Of a DNA stretch of 9,428 bases, positions 1 to 6,590 are shown in pieces. This DNA comes from UMGS75 sp963648435 (GTDB lineage: Bacteria > Bacillota_I > Bacilli_A > ML615J-28 > CAG-313): contig CAVJDT010000056.1 in NCBI GenBank assembly GCA_963648435.1, forward strand, positions 1-9,428, in the 5' to 3' direction. The notes beneath the pieces are model-generated. The model was given only the letters and a program-made list of their open reading frames with translations, did no database searches and was not told where the DNA came from. Each line of letters starts with the position of its first letter. The first letter of the stretch is position 1. The translations under genes were made by a program, and so were the position numbers.

Positions 1-28
1 TCTTTTAAAAGAAACATTAAGTGTTTGG

Positions 29-48
29 GTTAGAGTGATAACTCTAAC
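29..48. repeat. 8-bp perfect inverted repeat at window edge
   Basis: GTTAGAGT (29-36) and ACTCTAAC (41-48) are perfect reverse complements around a GATA loop, followed by TTTGTT. It lies just where homology of the downstream nuclease remnant begins. It could be a weak terminator of a gene outside the window, a scar at a deletion junction, or chance. I cannot decide between these without upstream sequence. Confidence 0.35.
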
Positions 49-365
49 TTTGTTCCAATATTAAATTAAAATGTTATGTTGTTATAGAATTAAAAATTGA
101 CGAATTCAAACCAGAATATGCAGGTAAGTTAAGTTTTTACTTAACTGCAATTGATGAACAAGTTAAAGAAGTAAATGATAATCCAACAATTGGTTTATTA
201 TTATGTAGACATAAAAATAATGTTGTTGCTGAATATACTCTAAGAGATATGAATAAACCAATGGGGGTAAATGAATACAGAATTAAAGATTACTTACCAG
301 AAAACTTGCAAAATGAATTACCTTCAATTGAAGAATTAATTACAATTGTTAAAAAAGATATTTAA
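48..365 (+). pseudogene. C-terminal remnant of a YhcG/DUF1016-type PD-(D/E)XK nuclease-domain protein
   Basis: The frame ending at TAA 363-365 encodes about 100 residues that match, from memory, the C-terminal part of the DUF1016/YhcG family. Matching stretches are KCYVVIELKIDEFKPEYAGK, then FYLTAIDEQV, NPTIGLLLC, EYTLRDMNKPMGVNEY and YLPENLQNELPSIEEL. In this family the VIELK strand belongs to the PD-(D/E)XK fold. The family often sits near type I restriction-modification loci or in mobile regions. Upstream of position 48 this frame is closed by stops at 6, 18, 36, 39 and 45, and no start codon or Shine-Dalgarno site is present. The residues just before the match (LCSNIK) look like a damaged version of the usual LLFYNIK, suggesting small deletions near 48-57. 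It is probably a non-functional 5'-truncated relic. An intact upstream half joined by a frameshift cannot be excluded because the window starts here. Confidence 0.8.
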
Positions 366-375
366 ATTAAAAATT

Positions 376-410
376 AGGTGAGTTTATTTCAAAAAGTAGA
401 CTTACCTTTT
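376..410 (+). terminator. Terminator-like hairpin after the nuclease remnant
   Basis: AGGTGAGT (376-383) pairs with ACTTACCT (400-407) over 8 bp with one G-U wobble, followed by TTTT at 407-410. It sits 11 nt after the stop of the nuclease remnant, the expected place for its intrinsic terminator. The stem is AT-rich and the U-tract short, so efficiency may be modest. Confidence 0.55.
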
Positions 411-435
411 AACATAAAAATTTAAATCAATTTTT

Positions 436-468
436 GAAAATAAAACTCATGTATGATGAAACATGGGT
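436..468 (-). terminator. Possible orphan minus-strand terminator hairpin
   Basis: ACTCATGT (445-452) pairs with ACATGGGT (461-468), 8 bp with one G-U wobble and an 8-nt loop. On the minus strand the stem is followed by TTTTATTTT (445-437), so it has terminator form only in that direction. No minus-strand gene precedes it within the window, so it may be a relic of lost sequence or a chance hairpin. Confidence 0.3.
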
Positions 469-508
469 GTATTATTGTATAACTTCACAATGTTATAAAT
501 TAATTTAA

Positions 509-613
509 TGGCGTAGAGATTTAATAGGAGACATTTTAAAACTTATGTGTAGAGGAAAAGTCATAGAAGAATATATATGTAATGAATGGGAAGAAGTAGA
601 AACAAAACTATAA
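509..613 (+). other. Short open stretch with a 22-codon ORF, possible gene relic
   Basis: Between a stop at 506-508 and a stop at 611-613 the frame reads about 34 residues without interruption, beginning WRRDLIGDILKLMCRGKVIE and ending in an acidic helix-like segment rich in Glu. The only ATG (545) would give 22 residues. The nearest purine-rich site (AGGAG, 527-531) is 13 nt away, too far to be convincing. The composition looks protein-like rather than random, so it may be the tail of a decayed gene. I do not recognise a family. The surrounding 366-694 stretch otherwise holds only hairpins, an AT-rich palindrome (CTATAATTATAG, 608-619) and the promoter of the next gene. Confidence 0.3.
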
Positions 614-636
614 TTATAGTATAATTATTCAAAGGG

Positions 637-665
637 TTGCGAAAAAAGATAAATAATGGTACAAT
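637..665 (+). promoter_or_regulatory. Sigma-A-type promoter of the LRR lipoprotein gene
   Basis: TTGCGA (637-642) and TACAAT (660-665) are separated by exactly 17 nt. Each hexamer departs only slightly from consensus. The predicted start near 672 gives a leader of about 23 nt that carries the GAGG ribosome-binding site at 685-688. No other promoter of comparable quality lies between the nuclease remnant and the gene. Confidence 0.65.
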
Positions 666-694
666 AATATGTGAAATAAAAAGCGAGGTATACT

Positions 695-2236
695 ATGACA
701 AAATTAAATAAAGCATTTTTCTTTGTAGTACTATTTGGTATTTGTTTAATGGCAAGTTGTACACCAAATAAAGAAATTACAAGTATAACTGTTAATCAAG
801 AATCAAATTTCACTTTTATGATTAATGAATTTGATGTTAGTGAAATTGTGATTAATGTAAATTATAGTGATAAAACAACTGATAAAGTAGCGGTAACATC
901 AGAAATGATAACAAAAGGCCTTGACAAAGTAAATGAAGCAGGCAAGCATATTTTAGAAATAACATATAAAAATGTTAAATGTGAAGTTGAAATTGAAATT
1001 ACAGAAAGAACTATTAGAAGCGTTGAAGTAAGTGAAGATTGTAATAAAGTATTTGTAGAAAATAAATTTGATGCAAGTGAGTTACGTATAACTATTACAT
1101 ATAGCGATGGTTCAGTTATTGTTATAAAAGTAAATGAAGATATGATCACAAGTGGACTTGATGAAGTAAATGAAGTAGGCACTCATGAATTAGAAATTAC
1201 TTATGGATCATTTAAATGCAATGTTACAATTCAAGTGGTTGAAGGAATAAATTTAGAAGACTATACTTTCGAAAAACTTTCTAATGGTGAAGGCTATAGT
1301 ATAACTGGTTATACTGGTAACAAAACAAATATAGTAATTCCAAGTGAATACAACGACTTACCAGTTTTAGAAATTGGTGAACAAGCCTTTTATGAAAATA
1401 AAACAATAGTTAGAGTAGTAATTCCAAATACGGTTTCAACAATTAGAGAAGCAGCATTCTATAAAGCTGCATCACTTGTTACAGTAATTATGCCAAGTAG
1501 TGTTAAAGAAATAGAAGCATATGCACTACGTAATGTAAAAGTTATTTATTTAGAAGCAAATGAAGTAAATAATGATTGGAATAAAACATGGTACGATGAG
1601 CAACATACTTTTATCCATTTAGGCGTTGATATTGAAAGTATTGTACTTGATGGTGAATATGAATATTTCACACAAAATGATGAATTAGTGTTGAGCAATT
1701 ATTATGGAAATAAAACAGAGATTACAACACCAAGCTCACTTAATGGTGTAGAAGTTAAAGTAATTGGTGGTGCATGTTTTAAGGGTAACAAAGCGTTAAC
1801 AAAATTGACTATTTCAAGTGGTGTTCATACATTAGAAAAATATGCATTATCTGAATGTACTAGTTTAATAGAATTAAATTTACCTGATACTTTACAAATA
1901 ATAGGTGAATACGCAATTAGAGAGTGTAGTGCTCTTGAACATATTACATTACCTAAATCATTACAAGAAATTAAAGGTAATGCTTTCAATATGTGTTCTA
2001 GTTTATTAGAAATAATTATTCCTGAAAATGTAATATACATTGGAGAATATGTATTCTCATGGTGCGTTAAACTTAAAAAAATATATATTCCAAAATCAGT
2101 AGTAACGGTAAAGGTTGGGGCTTGTTATTCATGTAGTAGTGCTACAATATATGTAGAACATCCTGTAGAACCATCAACTTGGGAAACTGGTTGGAATATG
2201 AGTAATCGTCCAGTTAAATGGAATTATACAGAATAG
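695..2236 (+). CDS. Surface lipoprotein with two Ig-like domains and BspA-type leucine-rich repeats
   Basis: Predicted 513-residue exported lipoprotein. The N-terminus has a Lys-containing tip, a hydrophobic core (residues 7-19) and a lipobox LMASC, giving a lipidated Cys22. Residues about 27-103 and 106-182 are two similar Ig-like domains of the Big_3 type; both share an FDxSE start, a YSDxxT/S turn, the segment MITxGLDxVNExGxHxLEITY and a final CxVxI strand. Residues about 191-311 and 321-513 are two LRR_5 (BspA/TpLRR-like) modules with repeats of the form IGEYAFxxCxSLxxIxIPxSV. Each begins with a GNKT segment (208-211 and 338-341) and closes with an IYxE...W...W cap (residues 284-311 and 485-511). 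Such proteins in gut Firmicutes are usually adhesins or ligand-binding surface proteins; no enzymatic motif is visible. The start is supported by GAGG at 685-688, 6 nt upstream. The gene stands alone behind its own promoter and is followed by a strong hairpin. Confidence 0.9.
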   Translation: MTKLNKAFFFVVLFGICLMASCTPNKEITSITVNQESNFTFMINEFDVSEIVINVNYSDKTTDKVAVTSEMITKGLDKVNEAGKHILEITYKNVKCEVEIEITERTIRSVEVSEDCNKVFVENKFDASELRITITYSDGSVIVIKVNEDMITSGLDEVNEVGTHELEITYGSFKCNVTIQVVEGINLEDYTFEKLSNGEGYSITGYTGNKTNIVIPSEYNDLPVLEIGEQAFYENKTIVRVVIPNTVSTIREAAFYKAASLVTVIMPSSVKEIEAYALRNVKVIYLEANEVNNDWNKTWYDEQHTFIHLGVDIESIVLDGEYEYFTQNDELVLSNYYGNKTEITTPSSLNGVEVKVIGGACFKGNKALTKLTISSGVHTLEKYALSECTSLIELNLPDTLQIIGEYAIRECSALEHITLPKSLQEIKGNAFNMCSSLLEIIIPENVIYIGEYVFSWCVKLKKIYIPKSVVTVKVGACYSCSSATIYVEHPVEPSTWETGWNMSNRPVKWNYTE

Positions 2237-2244
2237 CAAGGATA

Positions 2245-2278
2245 AAGTGATATAAGATAACTTATATCACTTCGTTTT
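2245..2278 (+). terminator. 12-bp perfect hairpin after the lipoprotein gene
   Basis: AAGTGATATAAG (2245-2256) and CTTATATCACTT (2261-2272) pair perfectly around an ATAA loop, followed by CG and TTTT (2275-2278). It starts 8 nt after the lipoprotein stop codon. It looks like an intrinsic terminator, although the stem is AT-rich and the U-run is short and interrupted by CG. Only 32 nt remain before the next start codon, with no clear promoter there, so partial read-through into the SGNH gene is likely. Confidence 0.75.
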
Positions 2279-2310
2279 AAAATAAGCGTATAAAGGAAGA
2301 GGAGTAAAAG

Positions 2311-3615
2311 ATGAAGTATATATATTTAGCTAAACAATATAACCTAGTAGTAGGTGATAAATTTGAACTATTTTATAGAGGAGTTATTAGATTACATAAT
2401 CCATATCAATATTACATTTTAGTTAGTTGCTCTAAGGGTAATCCCTATCCTAGATATTTTACATATACACCAAAAGAAAATGAAGTTGGAAACTATAGTT
2501 TAAAAATTCAATTAATTGATAATGATAATAATGTAATAGATGAAGGAGAAACAACATTAATCGTTGAAAAACCAAATAAACCAGATAGAAAAATAAACAT
2601 TTTATGTGTTGGTGATAGTTTAACAGTTAATGGCGTTTGGCCACAAGTAGGATATACTAGAGTATGTTTAAATGAAGAAAATCCAAAAGGATTAAACTAT
2701 GGTGATGTTTTGAATTTTATGGGAACATGCAAAATAGACGTAGCAGGACATGAAGTAGGATATGAAGGCTATGGAGGATGGACCTGGAAATCATATTGCA
2801 CAAATGATCATATTGGATTAAACTCTAGTGTTTGGATTACAACTAAACATCAAATGACTGAAGAAGATCAACATAGTTTATGGCAAAGTAATGGTTATAT
2901 TTGGATTCTTGAAACAATTGAAGCAACAAGATTAAAGTTCAAAAGAGGCCCCAATAATGTAAGTATGTTATCAAACCTTGGTAAAACACTTAAACATGTA
3001 GCCAATGCTAAACACCAAAAAGAATTAAAGATTGAATCATATGAATATGAAAAGACTAATCCATTTTGGAATAAAGATAAAAACGACATTAGTTTTAAAA
3101 ACTATATGAAACAAAATAAATTTAGAATTCCTGATTTAATATATATATTACTTACATGGAATGGGTTATATATTCCTTATAATCATGATTTTTCTCACCA
3201 TATTGATTATGCAAAAATAATATTAAGAAAGATACATAAGGAATATCCACTTGCAAAAGTAACTCTTCTTGGTATTCAAATATGTTCTGTTAATGGTGGT
3301 ATCGCCACAAGCTATGGAGCAACAGGTCCATATCACGATACTTTCGGAACAGTTTCTTCAGCATTTTATTATAATGAAGTATTAGAAGAACTATGTAACG
3401 ATCCAGAATTTTCATCATATACTGACTATGTGGATACTAAAGGACAATTTGATAGTGAATATAATATGCCTTCAGTCTTAACCCCAGTTAATGCTCGTAG
3501 TAAAACAACAGAGTTAATAGGGGTAAATGGAGTACATCCTAATATGGATGGATATCTTCAAATTGGTGATGCTTTTTATCGTAAACTTGTGTTTGATTTA
3601 AATAGAGTAAAATAG
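2311..3615 (+). CDS. SGNH/GDSL-family hydrolase with N-terminal beta-domain
   Basis: Predicted 434-residue serine esterase/acylhydrolase; the substrate is unknown. Residues 1-86 form a beta-rich Ig-like domain ending in TLIVE. The SGNH core begins at residue 95. Block I is CVGDSLTVNG with nucleophile Ser103, block II is YEGYGGWTW with Gly155/156, block III is LTWNG with Asn284, and block V is NGVHPNMDGY with His409. The residue three before His409, normally the catalytic Asp, is Asn406, so activity may be altered or the acid may come from elsewhere. About 120 residues separate blocks II and III, indicating an insertion containing the segment YIWILETIEATRLKFKRGP. There is no signal peptide, so it should act in the cytoplasm unless exported unconventionally; acyl or acetyl group removal is a family-based guess. 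A strong AGGAAGAGGAG site (2294-2304) precedes the ATG by 6 nt. It is the first gene of a tight run with the CvpA-like gene (17-nt gap) and the CDF gene. Confidence 0.85.
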   Translation: MKYIYLAKQYNLVVGDKFELFYRGVIRLHNPYQYYILVSCSKGNPYPRYFTYTPKENEVGNYSLKIQLIDNDNNVIDEGETTLIVEKPNKPDRKINILCVGDSLTVNGVWPQVGYTRVCLNEENPKGLNYGDVLNFMGTCKIDVAGHEVGYEGYGGWTWKSYCTNDHIGLNSSVWITTKHQMTEEDQHSLWQSNGYIWILETIEATRLKFKRGPNNVSMLSNLGKTLKHVANAKHQKELKIESYEYEKTNPFWNKDKNDISFKNYMKQNKFRIPDLIYILLTWNGLYIPYNHDFSHHIDYAKIILRKIHKEYPLAKVTLLGIQICSVNGGIATSYGATGPYHDTFGTVSSAFYYNEVLEELCNDPEFSSYTDYVDTKGQFDSEYNMPSVLTPVNARSKTTELIGVNGVHPNMDGYLQIGDAFYRKLVFDLNRVK

Positions 3616-3632
3616 AAAGGAAGCGTGAAATA

Positions 3633-4385
3633 ATGTTTGATGTACTAAGTATTGCATTTTTGGTTATAATTATTGCTTCATGTATTGTTGGATACTTTAG
3701 AGGATTTCTAGCTTTGCTTGTTGGTCTTTTAAAAGGACTTGTGGCTATTATTCTAGCCTCACTTTTATGCAAACCAATAGGTAGTGCCTTAAATACTACT
3801 AAAATGGGAATAGGAATTACTGATAAAGCGGAAAGTTATTTAATAGAAAAAGATGAAACCTTTAAATATGAACTAACAAAAGAAAATAAAGAAATATTCA
3901 TTAATGATCAATTAGATCAACAACTTGAGGATGCAAAAATCCCCCAAGCATTAAGAAAATATATTAAGAATATCCTAATAGATAAAGTTGAAATAGAAGA
4001 TGGTGAAACCATAACAGTAGCAAGATATATGGGAAAAGGTATGAGTTTCTTTGTGTGTACGATTATTGCATATATTATTGTATTTATAATTATTATGATT
4101 TTACTTTCTATTGCCCAAAAATTATTCAAAAATATTAATAGAGTCCCAATTGTTGGACTTGCTAATCGTTTACTAGGTCTTGCCTTAGGGGTGTTAGTTG
4201 CATTATTATTTATTGGTGTTGTTTGTTACATTTTAACATTCTTAATGTCAATACCAGGTGATATGTCAAATTGGATTATCAACACTCTAAAATTAACTGA
4301 TGAACAAAAAGGAGAACAATCTATTGCGAAAATATTGTATGAACATAATATAATTAAATGGGCTTTTAATATTATGTTTTCGTAA
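3633..4385 (+). CDS. CvpA-family integral membrane protein
   Basis: Predicted 250-residue membrane protein of the CvpA (colicin V production) family. It shows the family layout: a hydrophobic N-terminal segment (about 4-20), the conserved GYFRGF turn (20-25), a second membrane segment (about 25-45), a third (about 138-161), the VPIVGLANRLLG motif (171-182) and a final membrane segment (about 182-207). Between helices 2 and 3 is a charged, mostly helical insert of about 85 residues. A short tail of about 40 residues follows the last helix. The family's molecular role is unsettled; members affect envelope stress resistance and division-related phenotypes. The start is an ATG 9 nt downstream of AAAGGAAG (3616-3623). 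It lies 17 nt after the SGNH gene and 15 nt before the CDF gene, so cotranscription is likely. Confidence 0.8.
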   Translation: MFDVLSIAFLVIIIASCIVGYFRGFLALLVGLLKGLVAIILASLLCKPIGSALNTTKMGIGITDKAESYLIEKDETFKYELTKENKEIFINDQLDQQLEDAKIPQALRKYIKNILIDKVEIEDGETITVARYMGKGMSFFVCTIIAYIIVFIIIMILLSIAQKLFKNINRVPIVGLANRLLGLALGVLVALLFIGVVCYILTFLMSIPGDMSNWIINTLKLTDEQKGEQSIAKILYEHNIIKWAFNIMFS

Positions 4386-4400
4386 TAAAGAAGGAATAAC

Positions 4401-5576
4401 GTGAGAAAATTATTACTAAAATTATTTATTAAAGATTACAAAAATACAAATGATTCAAAAGTTAGAGTAAAATATGGAACATTGTCAGGAATAGTTGGTA
4501 TTATTAGTAACTGTGTTTTATGTATTATAAAAATCCTTGCGGGTTTTCTTAGTGGTAGTGTTTCCATTATGGCCGATGGAATTAACAATTTATCTGATGC
4601 TGGTTCATCAATAATAACATTGATTGGTTTTAAATTATCTTCTAAACCAGCGGATGAAAATCACCCATTTGGACACCAGCGTATTGAGTATTTAACAGGA
4701 GTTATTGTATCGTTCATTATTTTAATAATTGGTTTAACATTATTTAAAAGTTCATTTGATAAAATACTACATCCAAGTGCTGTAGAAATTACCCCAATTA
4801 TTTATGTCATATTAAGTATATCAATTTTAATTAAATGTTGGCAATCCATCTTTTATCGAAAGAATGGTAAGGATATCGACTCTACTGCCTTAATTGCTTC
4901 ATCTCAAGATAGTTTAAACGATTGCATTGCGACAAGCGTGGTAATTGTTGGTACAGTTATCTATCATTTAAGTGGTATTGCATTAGATGGGTATATGGGG
5001 ATAATTGTTTCTATTTTTATTGTAATATCAGGTATTAAAATGTTAAAAGATACCATGAATCCATTAATAGGTGAAAATGTATCAAAAGAATATAAAGATA
5101 TGATATGTAATAAAGTTCGCTCATATCCTGGTATTCTTGGTGTTCATGATTTAGTTGTACATACATATGGACAAAATAGAGTTTTCGCAACCATTCATGC
5201 GGAAGTATCAAGTAAGGGTGATATTTTAGAATTACATGATATTATTGATAATATTGAAAGAGACTTTAGAGTAGAAAAAAACATTGACTTAGTTATTCAT
5301 ATGGATCCAATTGATATTACTGATCCTAAAACACTAGAACTAAAATATATGGTTTTAAAAATTGTTAATGATTACGACCCTAATCTTTCAATCCATGATT
5401 TTAGAGTGGTACATGGGCAAACTCATACTAATGTTCTTTTTGATATTAGTGTGCCAATTAAATATAAAGTAGCACCATGTGAATTAAAAAATTACATATC
5501 ACAACAAATAAAGGAAAAAGATAATAAAATAAATCCAATTATTCAAATTGACCAACTATATGATATAACAGATTAA
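4401..5576 (+). CDS. Cation diffusion facilitator (CDF) metal exporter, probably manganese-type, with duplicated C-terminal domain
   Basis: Predicted 391-residue metal/proton antiporter in the cytoplasmic membrane. The six-helix core carries CDF signatures: SIMADGINNLSDAGSS in helix 2, HPFGHQRIEY between helices 2 and 3, and SSQDSLNDCIAT in helix 5. Aligned to the YiiP transport site, the four metal-site residues are Asn62, Asp66, Asp170 and Asp174. Zinc exporters usually have His at the third position, so this N-D-D-D set points to manganese (MntE-like), perhaps iron. A cytoplasmic dimerisation domain follows (about 228-304, HDLVVHTYG with His249). A second, similar domain follows (about 314-389, IHDFRVVHGQ with His332), which explains the extra ~90 residues relative to the ~300-residue basic family. 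The start is GTG, chosen because AGAAGGA (4389-4395) lies 5 nt upstream and the first helix is complete. No metal-responsive element is visible; expression probably comes from upstream in the operon. Confidence 0.88.
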   Translation: MRKLLLKLFIKDYKNTNDSKVRVKYGTLSGIVGIISNCVLCIIKILAGFLSGSVSIMADGINNLSDAGSSIITLIGFKLSSKPADENHPFGHQRIEYLTGVIVSFIILIIGLTLFKSSFDKILHPSAVEITPIIYVILSISILIKCWQSIFYRKNGKDIDSTALIASSQDSLNDCIATSVVIVGTVIYHLSGIALDGYMGIIVSIFIVISGIKMLKDTMNPLIGENVSKEYKDMICNKVRSYPGILGVHDLVVHTYGQNRVFATIHAEVSSKGDILELHDIIDNIERDFRVEKNIDLVIHMDPIDITDPKTLELKYMVLKIVNDYDPNLSIHDFRVVHGQTHTNVLFDISVPIKYKVAPCELKNYISQQIKEKDNKINPIIQIDQLYDITD

Positions 5577-5625
5577 AAAAGGTATACTGTAGGTAGTAAA
5601 TTTACTACTAGCAGTATACTTTTTT
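5575..5625. terminator. Bidirectional terminator between convergent CDF and ttcA-like genes
   Basis: GTATACTG (5582-5589) pairs with CAGTATAC (5612-5619), enclosing the 16-nt palindrome GTAGTAAATTTACTAC (5593-5608). An A-tract at 5575-5580 precedes the hairpin and a T-tract at 5620-5625 follows it, so it works for both strands. It begins within the stop codon of the CDF gene and lies just beyond the stop of the minus-strand gene. Confidence 0.9.
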
Positions 5626-5631
5626 CAATAA

Positions 5632-6459
5632 TTACTTTTTCTTTTCTTTATAATCATCTAAAAAATTATAAGACATTGTATCATTATGATACCCTATTAA
5701 AGTATTTAAATTAACATCATGAACACTTCTAAAGATATTTATATCAACATTAGGATAAACCCCACGTAAATTATTAATTAAATCTTTAATTTCTTTTCTT
5801 TTAGAATTATGTTCAATTTCAATATTTTCAGTAAAACGACAAGCACACTGAAGAAATCTTAAATTATTACTTTTGGTCCAATTAACAATATTTTTTTCTT
5901 TTACAAGATAAAGCGGTCTAATTAATTCCATACCCTCAAAATTAGTGCTATGAAGTTTAGGCATCATCGTTTGAATTTGTGAGCCATAAAGCATTCCCAT
6001 TAATATTGTTTCAATTACATCATCAAAGTGATGACCAAGAGCAATTTTATTACAGCCAAGTTTCTTAGCTTCAGCATACAAGTAACCTCTACGCATTCTT
6101 GCACATAAGTAACAAGGAGATTCACTAATATTATTAACAACATTAAAAATATTCGTTTCAAATATTGTTAGAGGAATATTTAAGGTCTTTGCATTTTCTT
6201 CAAGCAATAGTCTATTTTCTTTATTGTATCCAGGGTCCATTGAAATGAATTCTAATTCAAAATTAATATTACCATGGGCTTTTAATTCTTGCATACATTT
6301 AGCAAGTAACATTGAATCTTTACCACCAGAAATACAAACAGCAATCTTGTCATTTTCTTCAATCATTTGATATTCTTCAATGGCCCGTAAAAATAGACGC
6401 CAAATTGTAGGTCTATATTTTGTTATAATACTACGTTCTATTTCTTGATATCTTTCCAT
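5632..6459 (-). CDS. ttcA: TtcA-family PP-loop ATPase, tRNA 2-thiocytidine biosynthesis
   Basis: Predicted 275-residue cytoplasmic enzyme of the TtcA/TilS-like PP-loop superfamily. TtcA activates C32 of certain tRNAs by adenylation and replaces oxygen with sulfur, using an Fe-S cluster. Visible here (numbered from the ATG at 6459) are the PP-loop CISGGKDS with SGGKDS at 44-49, the CYLC pair (Cys116, Cys119), the GHHFDD motif around 142-147, and a CAC motif (Cys205, Cys207) that supplies the remaining cluster ligand. The C-terminus IGYHNDTMSYNFLDDY is typical, as I recall, of the shorter Firmicutes branch rather than the longer proteobacterial enzyme. An upstream in-frame TTG at 6471 would add four residues. 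I chose the ATG at 6459 because GGTGAT (6470-6465), a good anti-SD match, sits 5 nt upstream of it. The gene is monocistronic and divergent from the 6S-like RNA. Exact tRNA target is inferred from the family only. Confidence 0.82.
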   Translation of the reverse strand: MERYQEIERSIITKYRPTIWRLFLRAIEEYQMIEENDKIAVCISGGKDSMLLAKCMQELKAHGNINFELEFISMDPGYNKENRLLLEENAKTLNIPLTIFETNIFNVVNNISESPCYLCARMRRGYLYAEAKKLGCNKIALGHHFDDVIETILMGMLYGSQIQTMMPKLHSTNFEGMELIRPLYLVKEKNIVNWTKSNNLRFLQCACRFTENIEIEHNSKRKEIKDLINNLRGVYPNVDINIFRSVHDVNLNTLIGYHNDTMSYNFLDDYKEKKK

Positions 6460-6476
6460 ATTTATCACCAAACACT

Positions 6477-6482
6477 ATTATA
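6477..6482 (-). promoter_or_regulatory. Possible -10 element for the ttcA-like gene
   Basis: On the minus strand TATAAT occupies 6482-6477, 17 nt upstream of the ATG. No good -35 hexamer lies at 16-18 nt spacing. A start about 7 nt downstream (near 6470) would place the GGTGAT ribosome-binding site at the very 5' end of the mRNA. A repeated 13-mer AAAAATATGATAT occurs twice just upstream. The transcription start could instead be farther away. Confidence 0.35.
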
Positions 6483-6557
6483 TCATATTTTTAAAATATC
6501 ATATTTTTCTAGCAAATAAAATGTAAATAAATGGTAATATTTTCATGGTTATTTTTC

Positions 6558-6586
6558 TTGATGTCAGTATTAACTTATGGTATAAT
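6558..6586 (+). promoter_or_regulatory. Strong sigma-A promoter of the 6S-like RNA
   Basis: TTGATG (6558-6563) and a perfect TATAAT (6581-6586) are 17 nt apart, close to the consensus and the best promoter in the window. The predicted start is at 6591-6593. It precedes a structured, non-coding, relatively GC-richer stretch and not an ORF, which marks a stand-alone RNA gene. Confidence 0.85.
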
Positions 6587-6590
6587 ATAA

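Noticed and set aside
608..628. AT-rich palindrome CTATAATTATAG with a repeated TATAATTAT as an operator or alternative promoter
   Set aside because: It is low-complexity AT sequence in an AT-rich spacer, without a matching -35, and the TTGCGA/TACAAT promoter downstream explains the gene better.
862..1182. 106-codon minus-strand ORF inside the lipoprotein gene
   Set aside because: It is an antisense shadow of the Ig-like repeat region, with Ser/Thr/Leu/Ile-rich low-complexity translation and no ribosome-binding site or family match.
3539..3772. 77-codon minus-strand ORF across the SGNH/CvpA junction
   Set aside because: It spans the ends of two well-supported plus-strand genes and has no homology I recognise.
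6460..6471. TTG start four codons upstream of the ttcA-like ATG
   Set aside because: The ATG at 6459 is optimally placed behind GGTGAT, which itself lies inside the would-be extension.
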